A stretch of 64,000 bases of DNA from Acidobacteriota bacterium. Its GTDB lineage: Bacteria; Acidobacteriota; Blastocatellia; RBC074. Below are positions 1-12,650 of the stretch, piece after piece. A program made the position numbers and the translations under genes. Position 1 is the first letter of the stretch. Each line of letters opens with the position of its first letter. Location: the NCBI GenBank assembly GCA_016715865.1, contig JADJXM010000011.1, positions 1 to 64,000 on the forward strand, given 5' to 3'. Under the pieces are notes generated by a model, which made no database searches, was not told the DNA's origin, and worked only from the letters and a program-made list of their open reading frames with translations.

Positions 1-2192
1 GGGTTCTCTCACTTCGCCAGAGCCGATCGGCTCAGAGACTTCCGGCTCTTGACGTTCTTCTTCATCGAGTCCGGCCTTATCCATGAAGAAGGTCGATTTC
101 ATACGGCGCTCGCAGAAGAGCTTTTTCGGCCTGATCGTCCCAGTGGCCTGATTCCTTGTGGTCCGCTCTGGCCGAGCGGCAGGATTGTGAACGATTTCGG
201 CGTTTTTGTCAGAATCCCGACCTGGAGTCGAGATTTGACCTCCGGCGTCCAACCATTTTCATCTCCCGACCTTGCCGTAACTTGATCGCTCGCGGAGTCG
301 CCATGCCCGCATCCGCGACCGTTCCGCCGACAACAGGGGTTGTCTTTCCTCCTTCGCGCCCGCGACGGAAAGTAGCGACCGTAGGGGAACCTCTATCGAG
401 CCGAAATGCCCGAGTCAATGCCGGGCGGCGGCTCAATCGAGCGCGTTGACCAGCTGTTCATTTCTGATCGATTCGGGAAGAAAGTATCGACCGAACGGCT
501 CAGCATCTGTGAAACCGAGATTCATCTTGAATGCATAGAATGCCAGTGCTCCGGTCGAATCAGCGTCGCTCCGCCGGTTCCATTTCTGGATCAGTTCGTG
601 GACCTTCGAGGCATCAGCCGAGCGCGGACCATCGGATGCCCGCCTCCCACGCAGTCCTGAGTCTCGCCTGCCACAGATCGGCCTTGAAGATCTCGGGGCT
701 GAATGCGATATCGATCATCTGTTCAAGGGTCACGTTCTTCGCCCCGTGCAACTGCTCTCGCGTCATCGCTCCCCGCTGGTGAGGCTCCGCGTTTTCCGCA
801 TTGTAGATATAAGGATGTTTGGCGTACTTCTCGGCCCGCAGCGGACTGTCGCTCATCATCGCCGGAGGCGAGATGTTGTTATTCTGCATGTAACCCTGCG
901 GCGGATTTGTTATTGTTACCAGCTCATCGTATGAATGCAGCCCCTGCCATTCGCATTTCGATGAATTGCCGGGCAATGGTTTGCCGGGATCGCATCCATC
1001 AGGTCGGATAGGGACGCGCCCGTTGCGGACGTAATAGATATCGCCCTGAACGGTTCCGACCATGATGTTCTGCGACATCAGTTGCAGCTTCGAGATGGCC
1101 TTCTTCATCTCGGTCAGATTGCCCTTGCTTTGAACATTTCATAGATCTGATCGGCGAGGCCGATCTCGTTGAAAGCAGGGAATAAGCCATGCTGTAAGCC
1201 TTGCCGTCCTTTTTCGCGCCACAACGGGACCATCCTTTGTGTATTCGATCTCGACCTCTCTGGTTTTGACCGTTCCACTTTCCGCAACCTTGATCCGGTC
1301 TTTTCTGGCTGACCATATCGAGCCACTGATCGTTATATTTGTACTGGCGCGGATTGGTCCGGTTGATCTCTTCTTCAAAAACGTCGACATTATCCGGGCC
1401 CTCCGGTTGTCATGGCAGCAGACGCCCATTGCTGTGACCCAGTGAGGGGAACGGAATGCCCAGAATGCTCACGCCAGAGACGGCGAAGTCTCCCGCGTAT
1501 ATGCGAACTTCGTAAAACCTGAATTCGCCGTACCAGCCAAGATGCGGGTCGATCACGGCGTAGGGGGCTTTCATCGCGGTCTTGAACGGAGCGAGCAGCA
1601 TCTGATTCGATCCTCTGTAGGCGACCGGATCGGGTTCAATGCCTCCACGTTTGAGGTCGGCGCTCGCCTCTCCAAGCGGCCAGCCCCAGATGATGTACCG
1701 ACCTAGTGAGACGACCTGTGCCGGATGCAGTTCCGGCGCCGAGGCTGGAACCTGTTCAGGATGATCGCTTCTATGAACTGCCTGATGCCTTCACATGTTA
1801 TGCCTCGATGCTGGCACGCATCCTGGGTGCGACCTCGTTGTATCTCTCCTCGATATCGCCGCATGCTGCCATACCCGCTGAATGTAATCGTGCCGGTACC
1901 ATTCCGGTCCAAAGGCTTCCGACATAGTACCTTCTGCTTTGCGATAGTTTCGCAGCAACTCCTCCAGTCGATCCTCAGCCTGAGCATAGCCAATGGCGTA
2001 TGCTGCGTCTTCGAGACTGTTCGCGAATATATGCGGAACTCCGTATTCATCGCGCAGGATCTCGATCGGTCCGGCTTTCCTGACGGGAGCGCCAGCCTGC
2101 GCTGAGCCGGAGTCGACTGCGCGAGCAATGTAATTGTCATAACCAGGGAAACGAGCGCCAACGGAAATTTTCGGAGCAATATGATTTTACAT
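1..2192 (-). pseudogene. Penicillin acylase family hydrolase, frameshifted, 3' end outside window
   Basis: This is a member of the penicillin amidase / acyl-homoserine-lactone acylase family, an Ntn-type hydrolase that is usually exported and cleaves amide-linked acyl groups. Readable pieces in successive frames are a signal-peptide core near 2115-2180, the beta-chain stretch PYAVIDPHLGWYGEFRFY at about 1450-1565, NIMVGTVQGDIYYVRNGRV at about 1000-1070, and near 120-170 pieces of the C-terminal LGQSG...H.DDQ motif typical of the family. The best start is ATG at 2190-2192 behind a clear AAAGGAG; one extra T directly after the ATG breaks the frame, and at least six more indels follow. The C-terminus runs off the left edge. 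Family assignment is firm. Whether the gene is really broken or only badly sequenced cannot be told from the window. Confidence 0.75.
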
Positions 2193-2221
2193 CGGATGGA
2201 CTCCTTTGTGTCACTTGTTCA

Positions 2222-3389
2222 TCAATCTGATTTGATATGGCAATTAAAAATGCTAGCGGGAAGAGTGCGCCGCCGAGTCACCCCGAGCCAGCCGGAGTGG
2301 AAGTCGATCAGATAACCTCCGACGGTCGTTGCAATTATACGCCCGAAACTGTCGAGCGAGGTGGTCGCGCCCAGGACCTCGCCGCGTCTGCTTGCGGCGG
2401 TGCGATCTCGTGATCAGACTTGTCAGCGTCGGGCGCGCAATGTCTGTTTCCAAATGAGAAGAAGATTGCAACGATGCCCAGCTTCAGCCAGTCGTCGACA
2501 AATGCCAGATACGTCAGGCCGATACTGCTCCATGCAAGGCCGGTGATCATCGACTTGCGCTCTCCGAAAATTTGACCGTCGGGCCTATCGCCCCCCCTGC
2601 CACAAAATCCCCAGCAACCCTACGAATGCCAGAAAATACCCTGCCTGCTCAGCGGTGTACTTCAACTACCGGTCGGCGAAGAGCGCGAACATCGATACAT
2701 AGGCGCAAACGGAAAAGCAGAAGAAGTAGACCGACAGCCAGGGGCGCAGCGTCGACATACGCAGGTATTCAAATACTCCAGTATGTGATTGGATCTCCCC
2801 GAATTTTCTGGTCTCACCCGGCTTATGATGCGTCTCAGGCAGCAGAAGGTCCGAAGCCATAGTGCTCATAAACGAGATTCCTGCGGCGACGTATGCCCAG
2901 ACATCATACCCGAAGCGGGACAGGAAGCCTCCCATCGCCGGCCCCCGTAAGCCAAGACCGAAAGGACTCCGATGACAAAGACCATAGGCTTTCACCCGAT
3001 CCTTCGGATCAGTCACATCGCTGATGTAGGCCTGTGCGGTTGTCAGTTCCCCGCCAGAAATTCCATCGATAATCCGTGCGACAAGAGCCATAACAGCGGC
3101 ATCCGGCAGATGGATCGCCGATCCCAGAATCAGAAACCCGATGAAACTGCCGATCTGGCTGTAGATCAGGATCGGTCGCACGGCCCGAACCGGTCGCTCA
3201 AACTGCCGAGCGGCGACGCCTACCAAAAACTGGAAGACCGAATAACTCGCCACCAACGAAACCCGTTGTCGACCCCGATGCGTTGAAACTGGTCGCATAA
3301 TACGGGAGCAGAGGAAGGATCGAACTGAATCCCAGTATGTCTACGAAGACGACGATGAAAATGTTTATGAGCCGTTTATTGGTGAGCAT
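2222..3389 (-). pseudogene. MFS efflux transporter (TetA/DHA1-like), frameshifted
   Basis: A major facilitator superfamily transporter of about 390 residues read in several frames. It begins with MLTNKRLINIFIVVFVDILG, matching the TM1 start of the TetA/DHA1 drug:H+ antiporter group. A fragment at 2666-3298 carries five to six membrane segments, including SQIGSFIGFLILGSAIHLP, VARIIDGISGGELTTAQAYI (the TM4-TM5 region), and a loop FLSRFGYDVWAYVAAGISF. The substrate cannot be predicted. The ATG lies 3 bp after the stop of the upstream kinase gene on the same strand, so the two were probably translationally coupled. Indels near 3290, 2660, 2540 and 2350 split the frame. The family call is solid; function in this genome is doubtful unless the indels are sequencing errors. 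Confidence 0.7.
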
Positions 3390-3392
3390 AAT

Positions 3393-6018
<2,626 letters not shown>

Positions 6019-6245
6019 AAATGAACGAGCCAGAGAGGTATTTGCCCATTCAGTCTAAATCAATTCAGGCAGGAATGAAAAGCTGATGGAGTGAAACGCC
6101 AGGGAAGACCAATCGCCAGTAATCGCAAGGGAGTGAATCGTCAGAGGACGCAAAGGACGCAAGGTTTTTAATGGAAATAGAGATTCGGATTATTGCGTAT
6201 TGTCTCTGACTCGGGCATTTTTCTGCCAAAATCATCTTTGTGTCC

Positions 6246-8884
6246 CTAGCGCCCTCTGCGATTCAATTCCTTTTGGAATGAAAACCTCATTCCGGTTTCA
6301 ATCCTTCGACCGGGCATCGCCGCGATCGCTCTGCCGAAAAAGGGGATGTCTGAACGCCCGAAAAGCCCACCGGATTGACATTATTCAGGACATTTGTCGC
6401 CTGAACGTAAAATTCAGTCCCGAATCTACTGGTCCGGGCGCCTGGCAGCGAGCCTATCGATCCGAGCGGGTCCCCGGCATCGCTGGCGCGTATGATCCGA
6501 ACCTGAGGCCTCCCGCACCCTGCGCTTCAGGCGGTTTCTCCGAATCAAAGCCCCAACTCAGCCGGGTATTTGGATCCCATCTGCCGGCTCCGCGCTGTGT
6601 TCCTGCCAGTCCCCGCCGGACGATCGTTGACCGTCGAATCGCCGTTGTTGTCCAAAACCCGTGGTGATATTGTACGGAGGTGCAGTGTTGTACTGCAGAA
6701 TCGACGAGAGCCTCAATCCGAATGGCAGCGTGAAGTTTGACATGAGGAAGAACCGGTGGCGGATATCCTGCAGCGAAAATCCTCTTTCCAGCCGCAAGTT
6801 GAAATTATCCGCGGGCAGGCTTAGCGGGCCGTCGGTCTCATCGGTCGTCTTCGAATAGACGTAATTCGCGCCGATCATGGACCTGCCCATCTGCATCCAG
6901 TTCAGATTGACCATCAGATTGTGGCCGAAGGGATTGGCAGACGATTCGACCTGTGTAATATTGCCTGTCAGTGGGTCTGGCGGCGGCGCCAGGCACTGGT
7001 GCGTTGATGTTACGTCCGCGCAACTGATGTGTCCCTCTGCGATAAGAGTATTGTGTCATCAACCGTATGCCTTTCGGCATTTGCTGCTGTAGTCCGATCG
7101 ATGTCTGGTAGACAACGGGCATCTTCAGCCCATCGTCGATTCGAATCAGACTCGGAGGCAATGTCCGGCTCATTCCGCCAGAAAACGGATCGGGATAACC
7201 CGGGTTGAGTATCACCAGATCCTTCTGCTGCAATCCGTTAACGCGCAGCGCCTGCTCGATCGTTTCAGCCCCGAACCAATCGTAGAACAGGCCGGCGCCC
7301 CCGCGGATCGTCGTGTTGCCGCTTTTGATCGGCGACCATGAATCCGAACCGTGGAGCGAAATTGTTCTTGTCCCCCAGATTCGACTGTATTTCATAGGCG
7401 CAGCCCGTAACTCAGCGTGAGGCTCTTTTTCGCTCTCAGTCGTCCTGCCAGTACCAGCCGAATTACGTCTGATCCAGTTTGACCGGACCCACTCCGCTGC
7501 GGCGCGAATAGTTGATTGGCCGCGAGCGTTGAAATCCTCGAGGCTTGAAAGATAAAGGTCCCGTTCCAGATTTCTCAGCTCATCGCTTTCATATCGGCTG
7601 AACTCGAGGTTGCAGGCCGGTTCGCATCGTTGTGCTTGCCGACGGCGAAATCCAGATTATCGGCAAACTCCAGCTCGTGCGTTCTCCTGGTAGAATCGAT
7701 CTGTGCTCCTCCTCTGTTGAACGCGTTGAGAACCTGGATTGTCGGCGCATTTGACGGTGAATCGAGACTCAACTGCTGCCATCGCGACTGAAATCTGAAC
7801 TCGTTGAAGAGCTTCTTACCGAACGCCCCCGAATCCGCGAAGCGCAGAATGCTCTCTTCGGAATCCGTCATGTAGCCGCGTTCCGGAAGATCGAAAATTA
7901 CCGACTCCCCAGATTGTTGCGCCGTGCCGGGTTGCGCTGAAATTCCACACGCGCCGTGTGCGAGGTGTCAACAAGTGTTCCAGACGCGCCGCCGTGTTCA
8001 GAGTCCGCCACGGCTGGCGAACCTGATCGAGGAAGGTTCCCTCAGGCAATGCGGCGACGATGGTCTTCGCTTCGTATGAATTTTGTCCGTCGGATGACAT
8101 TAGAAGAGGAAGTGCGATTCTTCCAGATCGGCCCTCCCAGGTCGAAGCTGAACCGGCGATGCTGTTCTGGCGCTCTGTACGACGCGAATGCATTGCGAGC
8201 ATTGAGCGATTCATCGCGAAACCCGAGATTCAGGCTGCCATGCCATGCTTCGATGCCCGGTTTCGTCAGAATATCGACGCTCATGAATGATGATTCGTGA
8301 CTTTCCGCCGCAAATGCATTAGTCCGAAAGCGAATCTCGCGAATCTGGTTCTTCGGCGGCAGCTTTCCTCCGCGAAATCCATTGACGCGAAAGGTCGCTC
8401 CGGGGCCGGCCAGTTGCCGGATCGCATCTTCGAACTCATCTGGGTCGTCCGGAAGCTGGGCGATCTGCTCAGCCGTCAGAATGTTGGTGAATGCATTGCC
8501 GCGCGGATCGGTATTGGCTTCGCGCTTGTCCTGTCCGACGAGGATCTCCTCCTGAACGGCTGCAATCTCCAGTCGAACTTCAATGCTGTTCTCGCCGGAA
8601 CTCAAAGTAAGCGGGCCGGCGCTGCCCGGCTCGAATCCCGCGGCCGTAACTTCGATCTGAATTACGCCCGGGACAATTCCTTTGAATGTCGCCTGACCCC
8701 GTGAGTTCGTGCCTGAAGGCTTCTTAACGCCGGTTATCTTCACTTCAGCTTTCTGGATAGCAGCTCCGCTCGGATCGATCACTGTCACGCTCAGTGTCGC
8801 TTCCTGATTCCTCCTGCTTTGAGCAATGGCCGGCAACGAAATCACTATGAGTATGAAGATCGATATTCCATGTTGAAATCTCAT
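6246..8884 (-). pseudogene. TonB-dependent receptor-like outer membrane protein with carboxypeptidase-regulatory domain, frameshifted
   Basis: A large outer-membrane receptor of the Acidobacteriota SusC-like/Oar type. The ATG at 8882-8884 follows AGAGGA at normal spacing and gives a signal peptide ending ...VISLPAIAQ. A CarboxypepD_reg-like beta-sandwich follows (residues about 25-110, e.g. VTVIDPSGAAIQKAEVKITG), then a plug-like region (LTAEQIAQLPDDPDEFEDAI) and strands of a beta-barrel in fragments at 7575-7871, 6838-7395 and 6558-6914. The C-terminal end can be read as TGMRFSFQKELNRRGR with stop at 6246-6248. Five or more indels break the barrel. It is the third gene of a minus-strand group (10404 to 6246) with two small secreted proteins, so the substrate could be linked to them, but the sequence does not say what it is. 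Confidence 0.75.
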
Positions 8885-8897
8885 CACATTCCTCTGT

Positions 8898-8985
8898 GGA
8901 GTGCGGCGGCCCGGCGCCGCTCTGGTAGTCCGTTTTATCAATTTCATAAAAGCAATACCAAAGCGGCGCCGGACCGCCGCACTCC
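8898..8985. repeat. GC-rich palindromic dispersed repeat, copy 1
   Basis: Two 28-bp arms (8898-8925 and 8958-8985) form an almost perfect inverted repeat starting GGAGTGCGGCGG and ending in its complement, with a 32-bp AT-richer loop. A second copy is at 43483-43568. Here it sits between the stop of the NTF2-like gene (9001) and the ribosome binding site of the receptor gene (start 8884). Arm sequence is conserved between copies while the loop is not, as expected for a REP/MITE-like element whose hairpin is the conserved part. Confidence 0.8.
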
Positions 8986-9000
8986 AAATCCACTTGCTCA

Positions 9001-9442
9001 TTACGCCGCCGGCTGAACGCGGATCTCCTGAATCGCATAGCGGAGCTTGCGAGTCGACAGCCATATGAAAACTGACCTTCATCCCGTCGTTCTTCGTCTC
9101 GGCTACGACAGTGATCGCCAGCTCCTCTGAACTGCTGACGCTGGTTACCTTCAATCCGCCGGACTGTTGGAAAAACCCGAGGTCCTTTTCAGCATTCTCT
9201 TCGTCTCCGCCACGGTCCCGATGAAAAGCTTTCATCTTGTTGACATCTCCGGAATTGAAAGCTTCGAGAAATGCCTTGAACGTCTTGCCGGCAGGAGTGT
9301 CGGGGATTTTCACCTCTGCTGAAGACTGAACTACGGGCTGTAACGTCTCTGCCGGGAAAGCATTATTGTCGGCAACTACTGGTATAGCGCTGGCGATGAT
9401 CGCGAAAACGAAAGCCATGAATCGATTTTGAAATTTATGCAT
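9001..9442 (-). CDS. Small exported NTF2/SnoaL-like domain protein
   Basis: About 146 residues. The ATG at 9440-9442 gives a signal peptide (MHKFQNRFMAFVFAIIASA, then IPVVADNN), followed by an NTF2-like core: TPAGKTFKAFLEAFNSGDV, then FHRDRGGDEENAEKDLGFF and a beta-rich half. This module often precedes hydrolase domains in Acidobacteriota proteins, but here it stands alone. A single-base indel near 9060 makes the raw frame run on through the neighbouring palindromic repeat into the receptor gene. Restoring the frame gives a natural end, LRYAIQEIRVQPAA, with stop at 9001-9003. It lies 65 bp after the 298-residue secreted protein and before the receptor, all on one strand. Function is unknown. 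Confidence 0.65.
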
Positions 9443-9507
9443 CTGTTTCGGTCTCCTTCTCATAAGTGTTAATTTTGTATGCCCGATCGTCGAGCATGTC
9501 GTTGATA

Positions 9508-10404
9508 CTACTTCTTGACGAACTTCTCGGGTTTGATTTTTGCGTTGACCTTGAACTCCTTGACCTCCCACTCCTCGTTGATCTCTCCCTCGATGCTTCG
9601 TGAGAGGCGATGCGGAAATGAGATTCCGTTTACCTCACGATAATCATCAAGGTGGATCTGGTACTCGACTTCCGGCTGTTTGGCAGCTTCGGCTTCAGCG
9701 TCCCTGATGCTCTTTTCTATCTCTTCACGCGAACGCTGGGGGCCCGAGAAGGTATTGGCGATCAAACGGGGTTTTCTGCCCTGGTAGGTCATCATCAGCA
9801 GCCGGCCCGATTTCTGATCGATGAAGAGTTTCGTATTGAGCCCGTGAGGACTGGTCACGTTTATTACATCGGCATTTCCATCCGGAGATTCAGCGACGCC
9901 GGCGTAGCTGTACTCGACAGGAATGTTAGCCGGCGTTTTCAGCAGCCATCCGATGGTCATCCGCGCGAAATCTGCTCGCAGAGCGTTCAGTCGGATCTGT
10001 TCGCCATGCGGAGCGTTATCGCCAGGCCGTTTGATCATGACCATCGCTCCTCCCGTACCGCTCGTCTGCTGATCGGTCCATGATGTATCACCGGTCAGAG
10101 CCTCGAGCCTTGTGATTTCAACGCTCGGGATCGGACTCATGGTCTCGGTTCGCATGATCTTGTCGGGCAAAAGCAGGTCGATCTGGACCTCGCCGCTCAT
10201 CTCGCGACCGCTCATCATGCGTCGATAACCGGCGGCGACGCTCAGACTGGATAAGGATTCGAGCTTCGATCCGCCGATCGCTGCTCGGGCTCTGGTCAGA
10301 ATCTCGATAGCCTTTGCTTTCGGATCCTGCGCAAGAGCCCCAGGCAGCAGTTCTGTTACCGCCAGTCCGATGAAAATCGCAATAAATAGAACTTTCTCTT
10401 TCAT
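9508..10404 (-). CDS. Exported protein of unknown function (LolA/outer-membrane lipoprotein-sorting-like fold)
   Basis: 298 residues, intact. A cleavable signal peptide (MKEKVLFIAIFIGLAVTELL, then PGALAQ) is followed by KAIEILTRARAAIGGSKLES, a helix-then-beta layout seen in LolA/LolB-like and MucB-like half-barrel proteins. Later segments such as KLFIDQKSGRLLMMTYQGRK and YREVNGISFPHRLSRSIEGE resemble the beta strands of that fold. There is no lipobox. It is the first gene of the minus-strand group ending with the TonB-type receptor, so a periplasmic role is likely. A 21-bp motif shared with the histidine kinase promoter region lies about 100 bp upstream (10502-10522). The fold call is a guess from pattern; the gene itself is secure. 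Confidence 0.75.
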   Translation of the reverse strand: MKEKVLFIAIFIGLAVTELLPGALAQDPKAKAIEILTRARAAIGGSKLESLSSLSVAAGYRRMMSGREMSGEVQIDLLLPDKIMRTETMSPIPSVEITRLEALTGDTSWTDQQTSGTGGAMVMIKRPGDNAPHGEQIRLNALRADFARMTIGWLLKTPANIPVEYSYAGVAESPDGNADVINVTSPHGLNTKLFIDQKSGRLLMMTYQGRKPRLIANTFSGPQRSREEIEKSIRDAEAEAAKQPEVEYQIHLDDYREVNGISFPHRLSRSIEGEINEEWEVKEFKVNAKIKPEKFVKK

Positions 10405-10501
10405 GGTTGTCTCCGTTTGAATAATCCTCGGCGTCTCTTCGCCGATCCGGGAAGCATTATTGCTAAGAATGTAATTTGAATGGTTAAGACGGGGAAAAGA
10501 G

Positions 10502-10522
10502 ATTGTTAAGGATGTAAAATTT
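10502..10522. promoter_or_regulatory. 21-bp motif shared with histidine kinase upstream region
   Basis: A 21-bp string containing TTGTTAAGGATGTAAAA occurs identically here and at 29107-29127. Here it lies about 100 bp upstream of the minus-strand gene starting at 10404 and there about 90 bp upstream of the histidine kinase. An upstream TTAAGACGGGG (about 10481-10491) gives a loose second half-site. It may be a regulator binding site. Confidence 0.4.
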
Positions 10523-10554
10523 CTTTAAATCCGTTCACGATCAGCAATTCTCAA

Positions 10555-10790
10555 TTTGAACGAACGATGGAAGGAAAATGTAGAGCAACCTGCCGAGGTT
10601 GTGCTGACGGCATCGCGCCGGCAGCGGGAAATGCGGCGATTCTCCCAATCGACCTGATTTATTGAGCGCAACCTCGGCAGGTTGCGCTACGGTTTTAGGC
10701 CAAATTGAGATATGTATTGACGATAATGATTGAGGCATGGTCATCACCCTTTCTTAGGCCCATTCAGGGCTGGTTTGAAGGGGTGGCCAT
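10555..10790 (-). mobile_element. Degenerate REP/RAYT-like element: IS200/IS605-type transposase 5' remnant plus REP palindromes
   Basis: On the minus strand the ATG at 10736-10738 starts MPQSLSSIHI, the typical N-terminus of IS200/IS605-like REP-associated tyrosine transposases, but the similarity stops after ten residues. Two copies of a palindrome (10580-10607, degenerate; 10664-10690, GTAGCGCAACCT arm) interrupt the rest. The 5' leader (10739-10790) matches 21624-21675 closely. It is a dead fragment of the same element family as the one at 21.4-21.7 kb. Confidence 0.65.
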
Positions 10791-10830
10791 TTTCTGTTAG
10801 TTATGAATAAGTGTGTTGGCGGCCAAAATC

Positions 10831-11313
10831 TTATCTCTTTGTCTGGGAGAGTTGTGCCCGCCCTTCACCTGAAATTTCCCAAACTCCCTGCGGTGAGTCA
10901 GATTTGAGCAGGCACTCTTGAACCATGCTGTTTTGTGCCCATTGAGCGGCATTTCGCCATCGAGGATTGGATGGATCACTGGCAAGTGGATCGAAATCCA
11001 CATCCTTTAAGACCGGTTTCATTAATTGACCTACCTGCTCAAGAACATCGGTCGCTTTGCCGCATGTTACTGGATGATAAAAAGGGAATTCCGGATCCTT
11101 AATCAAGGACAACACTCCGTGACCTTTATAGCGGATATAAAATATATTGCTCCGAAAATTGTTATAAAGCATTTTTTTCGAGTTTTTCGACTTTTCAACA
11201 AATATTTTCTCTGCCTCTGCGCATTCATCGATGTCAAATGACGAGTATGTGGCATTAATTATCAGTGTAATAATGGATAAATTCAGCAATTCTCGGTTTA
11301 GAAAATCGGACAT
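10831..11313 (-). CDS. Hypothetical protein with C-terminal Mrr-N-like winged helix
   Basis: 160 residues. The C-terminal half reads VLKDVDFDPLASDPSNPRW, RNAAQWAQNSMVQECLLKS and GVWEISGEGRAQL. This is the pattern of the winged-helix domain found at the N-terminus of Mrr-like restriction proteins, which ends in a strand ...GVWEIS..G...L. The N-terminal half (about 1-85) is rich in N, K, I and F, is not recognised, and has lower GC than the surroundings, suggesting transfer or a junction. No nuclease motif is seen, so this may be a stand-alone DNA-binding protein or the remnant of a restriction gene. It lies just left of an attC-like half site (11367-11390), so it may be cassette cargo. Confidence 0.5.
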   Translation of the reverse strand: MSDFLNRELLNLSIITLIINATYSSFDIDECAEAEKIFVEKSKNSKKMLYNNFRSNIFYIRYKGHGVLSLIKDPEFPFYHPVTCGKATDVLEQVGQLMKPVLKDVDFDPLASDPSNPRWRNAAQWAQNSMVQECLLKSDSPQGVWEISGEGRAQLSQTKR

Positions 11314-11366
11314 CCGATGTATCGTTAACGGATGCCACGCAACTATAAGAAACTATAAGAGAAACC

Positions 11367-11390
11367 GTCCGCTTCAACCGGTTGTTAGAC
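11367..11390 (+). other. attC-like half site (3' side)
   Basis: TCCGCTTCAACCGGTTGTTA followed by GAC ends in GTTAGAC (11384-11390), which fits the integron core-site consensus GTTRRRY. Its complement matches 11901-11923 at about 20 of 23 positions. The expected 5' partner half upstream is not clearly visible. Confidence 0.45.
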
Positions 11391-11438
11391 GGCGAGAGGT
11401 CGCGATGCCCATAGAACTCGACAACGAAAGTCATACTA

Positions 11439-11857
11439 ATGTCTTCCATTCGACTGAACGAACTCTGGATCACAGAGACTTTTGCGCTTGAAGAAGCCGA
11501 TCGTCACCTCGCCAGTGATCCTTATCAGATCGTCAGGGAGGGCGGCCACATACTGAGTCTAGTCGAAGACGGCGAAGTCGTTGGCGTTTGCGCATTGTTG
11601 AGGGAATCGCCCACCTGTTTCAACTGGTACGAACGGCGGTTGAACCCAGCCAGCGCGGCAATGGCTACGCGGATATCCTCATACAGGCTGCGATTGCGCA
11701 AGCGCGACAAAGAGGAGCGGAAAGCATCTACCTGCTCTCCAACACCGTATTGCAGGCGGCGATATCGCTCTATCGCAAGCATGGGTTTGAGACGGTTAGG
11801 GAAGGCCGGCACCCAATCTATGCGCGCTGCAATATCGTCATGGAGCTAGGGCTGTAG
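11439..11857 (+). CDS. GNAT family N-acetyltransferase, one frameshift
   Basis: About 139 residues if one -1 frame change near 11600-11640 is repaired. The N-terminal piece is MSSIRLNELWITETFALEEA with strand VEDGEVVGVCALL. The C-terminal piece contains the acetyl-CoA-binding motif A of the fold (VEPSQRGNGYADILIQAAI, Q/RxxGxG/A type) and the C-terminal SLYRKHGFETV, so this is a GNAT acyltransferase of unknown substrate. The gene sits alone between two inverted attC-like half sites (11367-11390 and 11901-11923), the arrangement of an integron gene cassette, and is read on the strand opposite to the flanking small genes. The frame change may be a sequencing error, since the rest of both pieces is well conserved. 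Confidence 0.7.
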
Positions 11858-11900
11858 GTTTCCATCGAAGCGAAGGGGCAGTTGACCACAAGAGCGCCTT

Positions 11901-11923
11901 CTAACAACCAGTTGCAGCGGAGG
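11901..11923 (+). other. attC-like half site (5' side)
   Basis: Contains TCTAACAACCAGTTGCAGCG, the 5' half of an attC-type site (YYYAAC core followed by the L'' region). It is the inverted counterpart of 11367-11390, and together they bracket the GNAT gene. A full 3' half is not visible downstream. Confidence 0.4.
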
Positions 11924-11949
11924 CCGTGAAGCGTAGCTCATATGGTTCC

Positions 11950-12363
11950 TCACTCGGCCTCCTGAAAGAACGCGATGATCTGATCGGCAACAGCACCAGC
12001 CGTATGCGTGAGCGTCCTCTGAATGAAGTCGTCAATCGGGCCGACGCCAGACTGTGGCGACGATCCGGCAGGGGCCAGCAGGTAGACCCGACACGTGCCC
12101 AGCCTGCCTGCTGACCGGACGGCCTCCATATCCTCTGGAGCCGCTACCGCGAGACTTGACGGAGTGAGAACGATAGCGCGGACGATTTCGGCCGGAAAGC
12201 GGGAAGCTGCAATGCTCGGTGAGCGCGTCGTCTCGAATTTCAACGGACGTTCGACACGATGGAGTGCCTCATCGAGGTCGGCCGATTCAGCGTGAGTCAA
12301 GCCAATAAGCGTCACACGGAAGGACGCGCCCGACGACGAAAAGTGAGTGGCCAAATTGTTCAT
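11950..12363 (-). CDS. Hypothetical protein, 137 residues
   Basis: The best start is ATG at 12361-12363 (MNNLATHFSSSGASFRVTLI). The longer in-frame extension upstream is low-complexity and arginine-rich and is probably not coding. The protein has alternating strand-helix character (VRAIVLTPSSLAVAAPEDME, then CRVYLLAPAG) and ends in a helix DQIIAFFQEAE. The first half pairs a strand FRVTLIGLTHAE with ALHRVERPLKFETTRSPSIA. No known motif is recognised. Small size, opposite strand to the GNAT gene and the neighbouring attC-like sites are consistent with cassette cargo, where most genes are unknown. Confidence 0.5.
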   Translation of the reverse strand: MNNLATHFSSSGASFRVTLIGLTHAESADLDEALHRVERPLKFETTRSPSIAASRFPAEIVRAIVLTPSSLAVAAPEDMEAVRSAGRLGTCRVYLLAPAGSSPQSGVGPIDDFIQRTLTHTAGAVADQIIAFFQEAE

Positions 12364-12570
12364 CCTTATCCTTCTGCTGACGACGTCGCGAGATTGGCCG
12401 CTGGGTCGTCCTCTTGCCATGGTGATGGTTGGCGCTGAGGCTCCCTGCGGTGCTACGGCGCGGGGACCACGACAATTTAGGTCGGCAAAACTGGATCCCG
12501 GTCGCAATGAGCGATGCTATCGCACCGATCACTGGTTCAAGCATCGTTTTGTTCCGGTCGGTCGCCTGAC

Positions 12571-12650
12571 GAATAAGTTCAGCGGGCCGCGCAGTTCGCT
12601 TCCAGTGATATCGCCACTGGAAGCGGCTCCGCTACAACGCGAGTTATGTC
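12571..12650. other. Possible degenerate attC site
   Basis: GAATAAGTTCAGCGGG at the left and CCGCTACAACGCGAGTTATG at the right can pair as the outer arms of an attC-like imperfect hairpin. The centre holds a 9-bp stem CTTCCAGTG/CACTGGAAG (12599-12607/12615-12623). The right side overlaps the stop codon of the HNH gene, a common cassette layout. The core sites are not perfect matches to the consensus. Confidence 0.35.

Noticed and set aside
8042..9571. A 509-residue fusion of NTF2-like protein and receptor plug
   Set aside because: The join goes through a palindromic repeat, and each part has its own start or natural stop once one indel is corrected.
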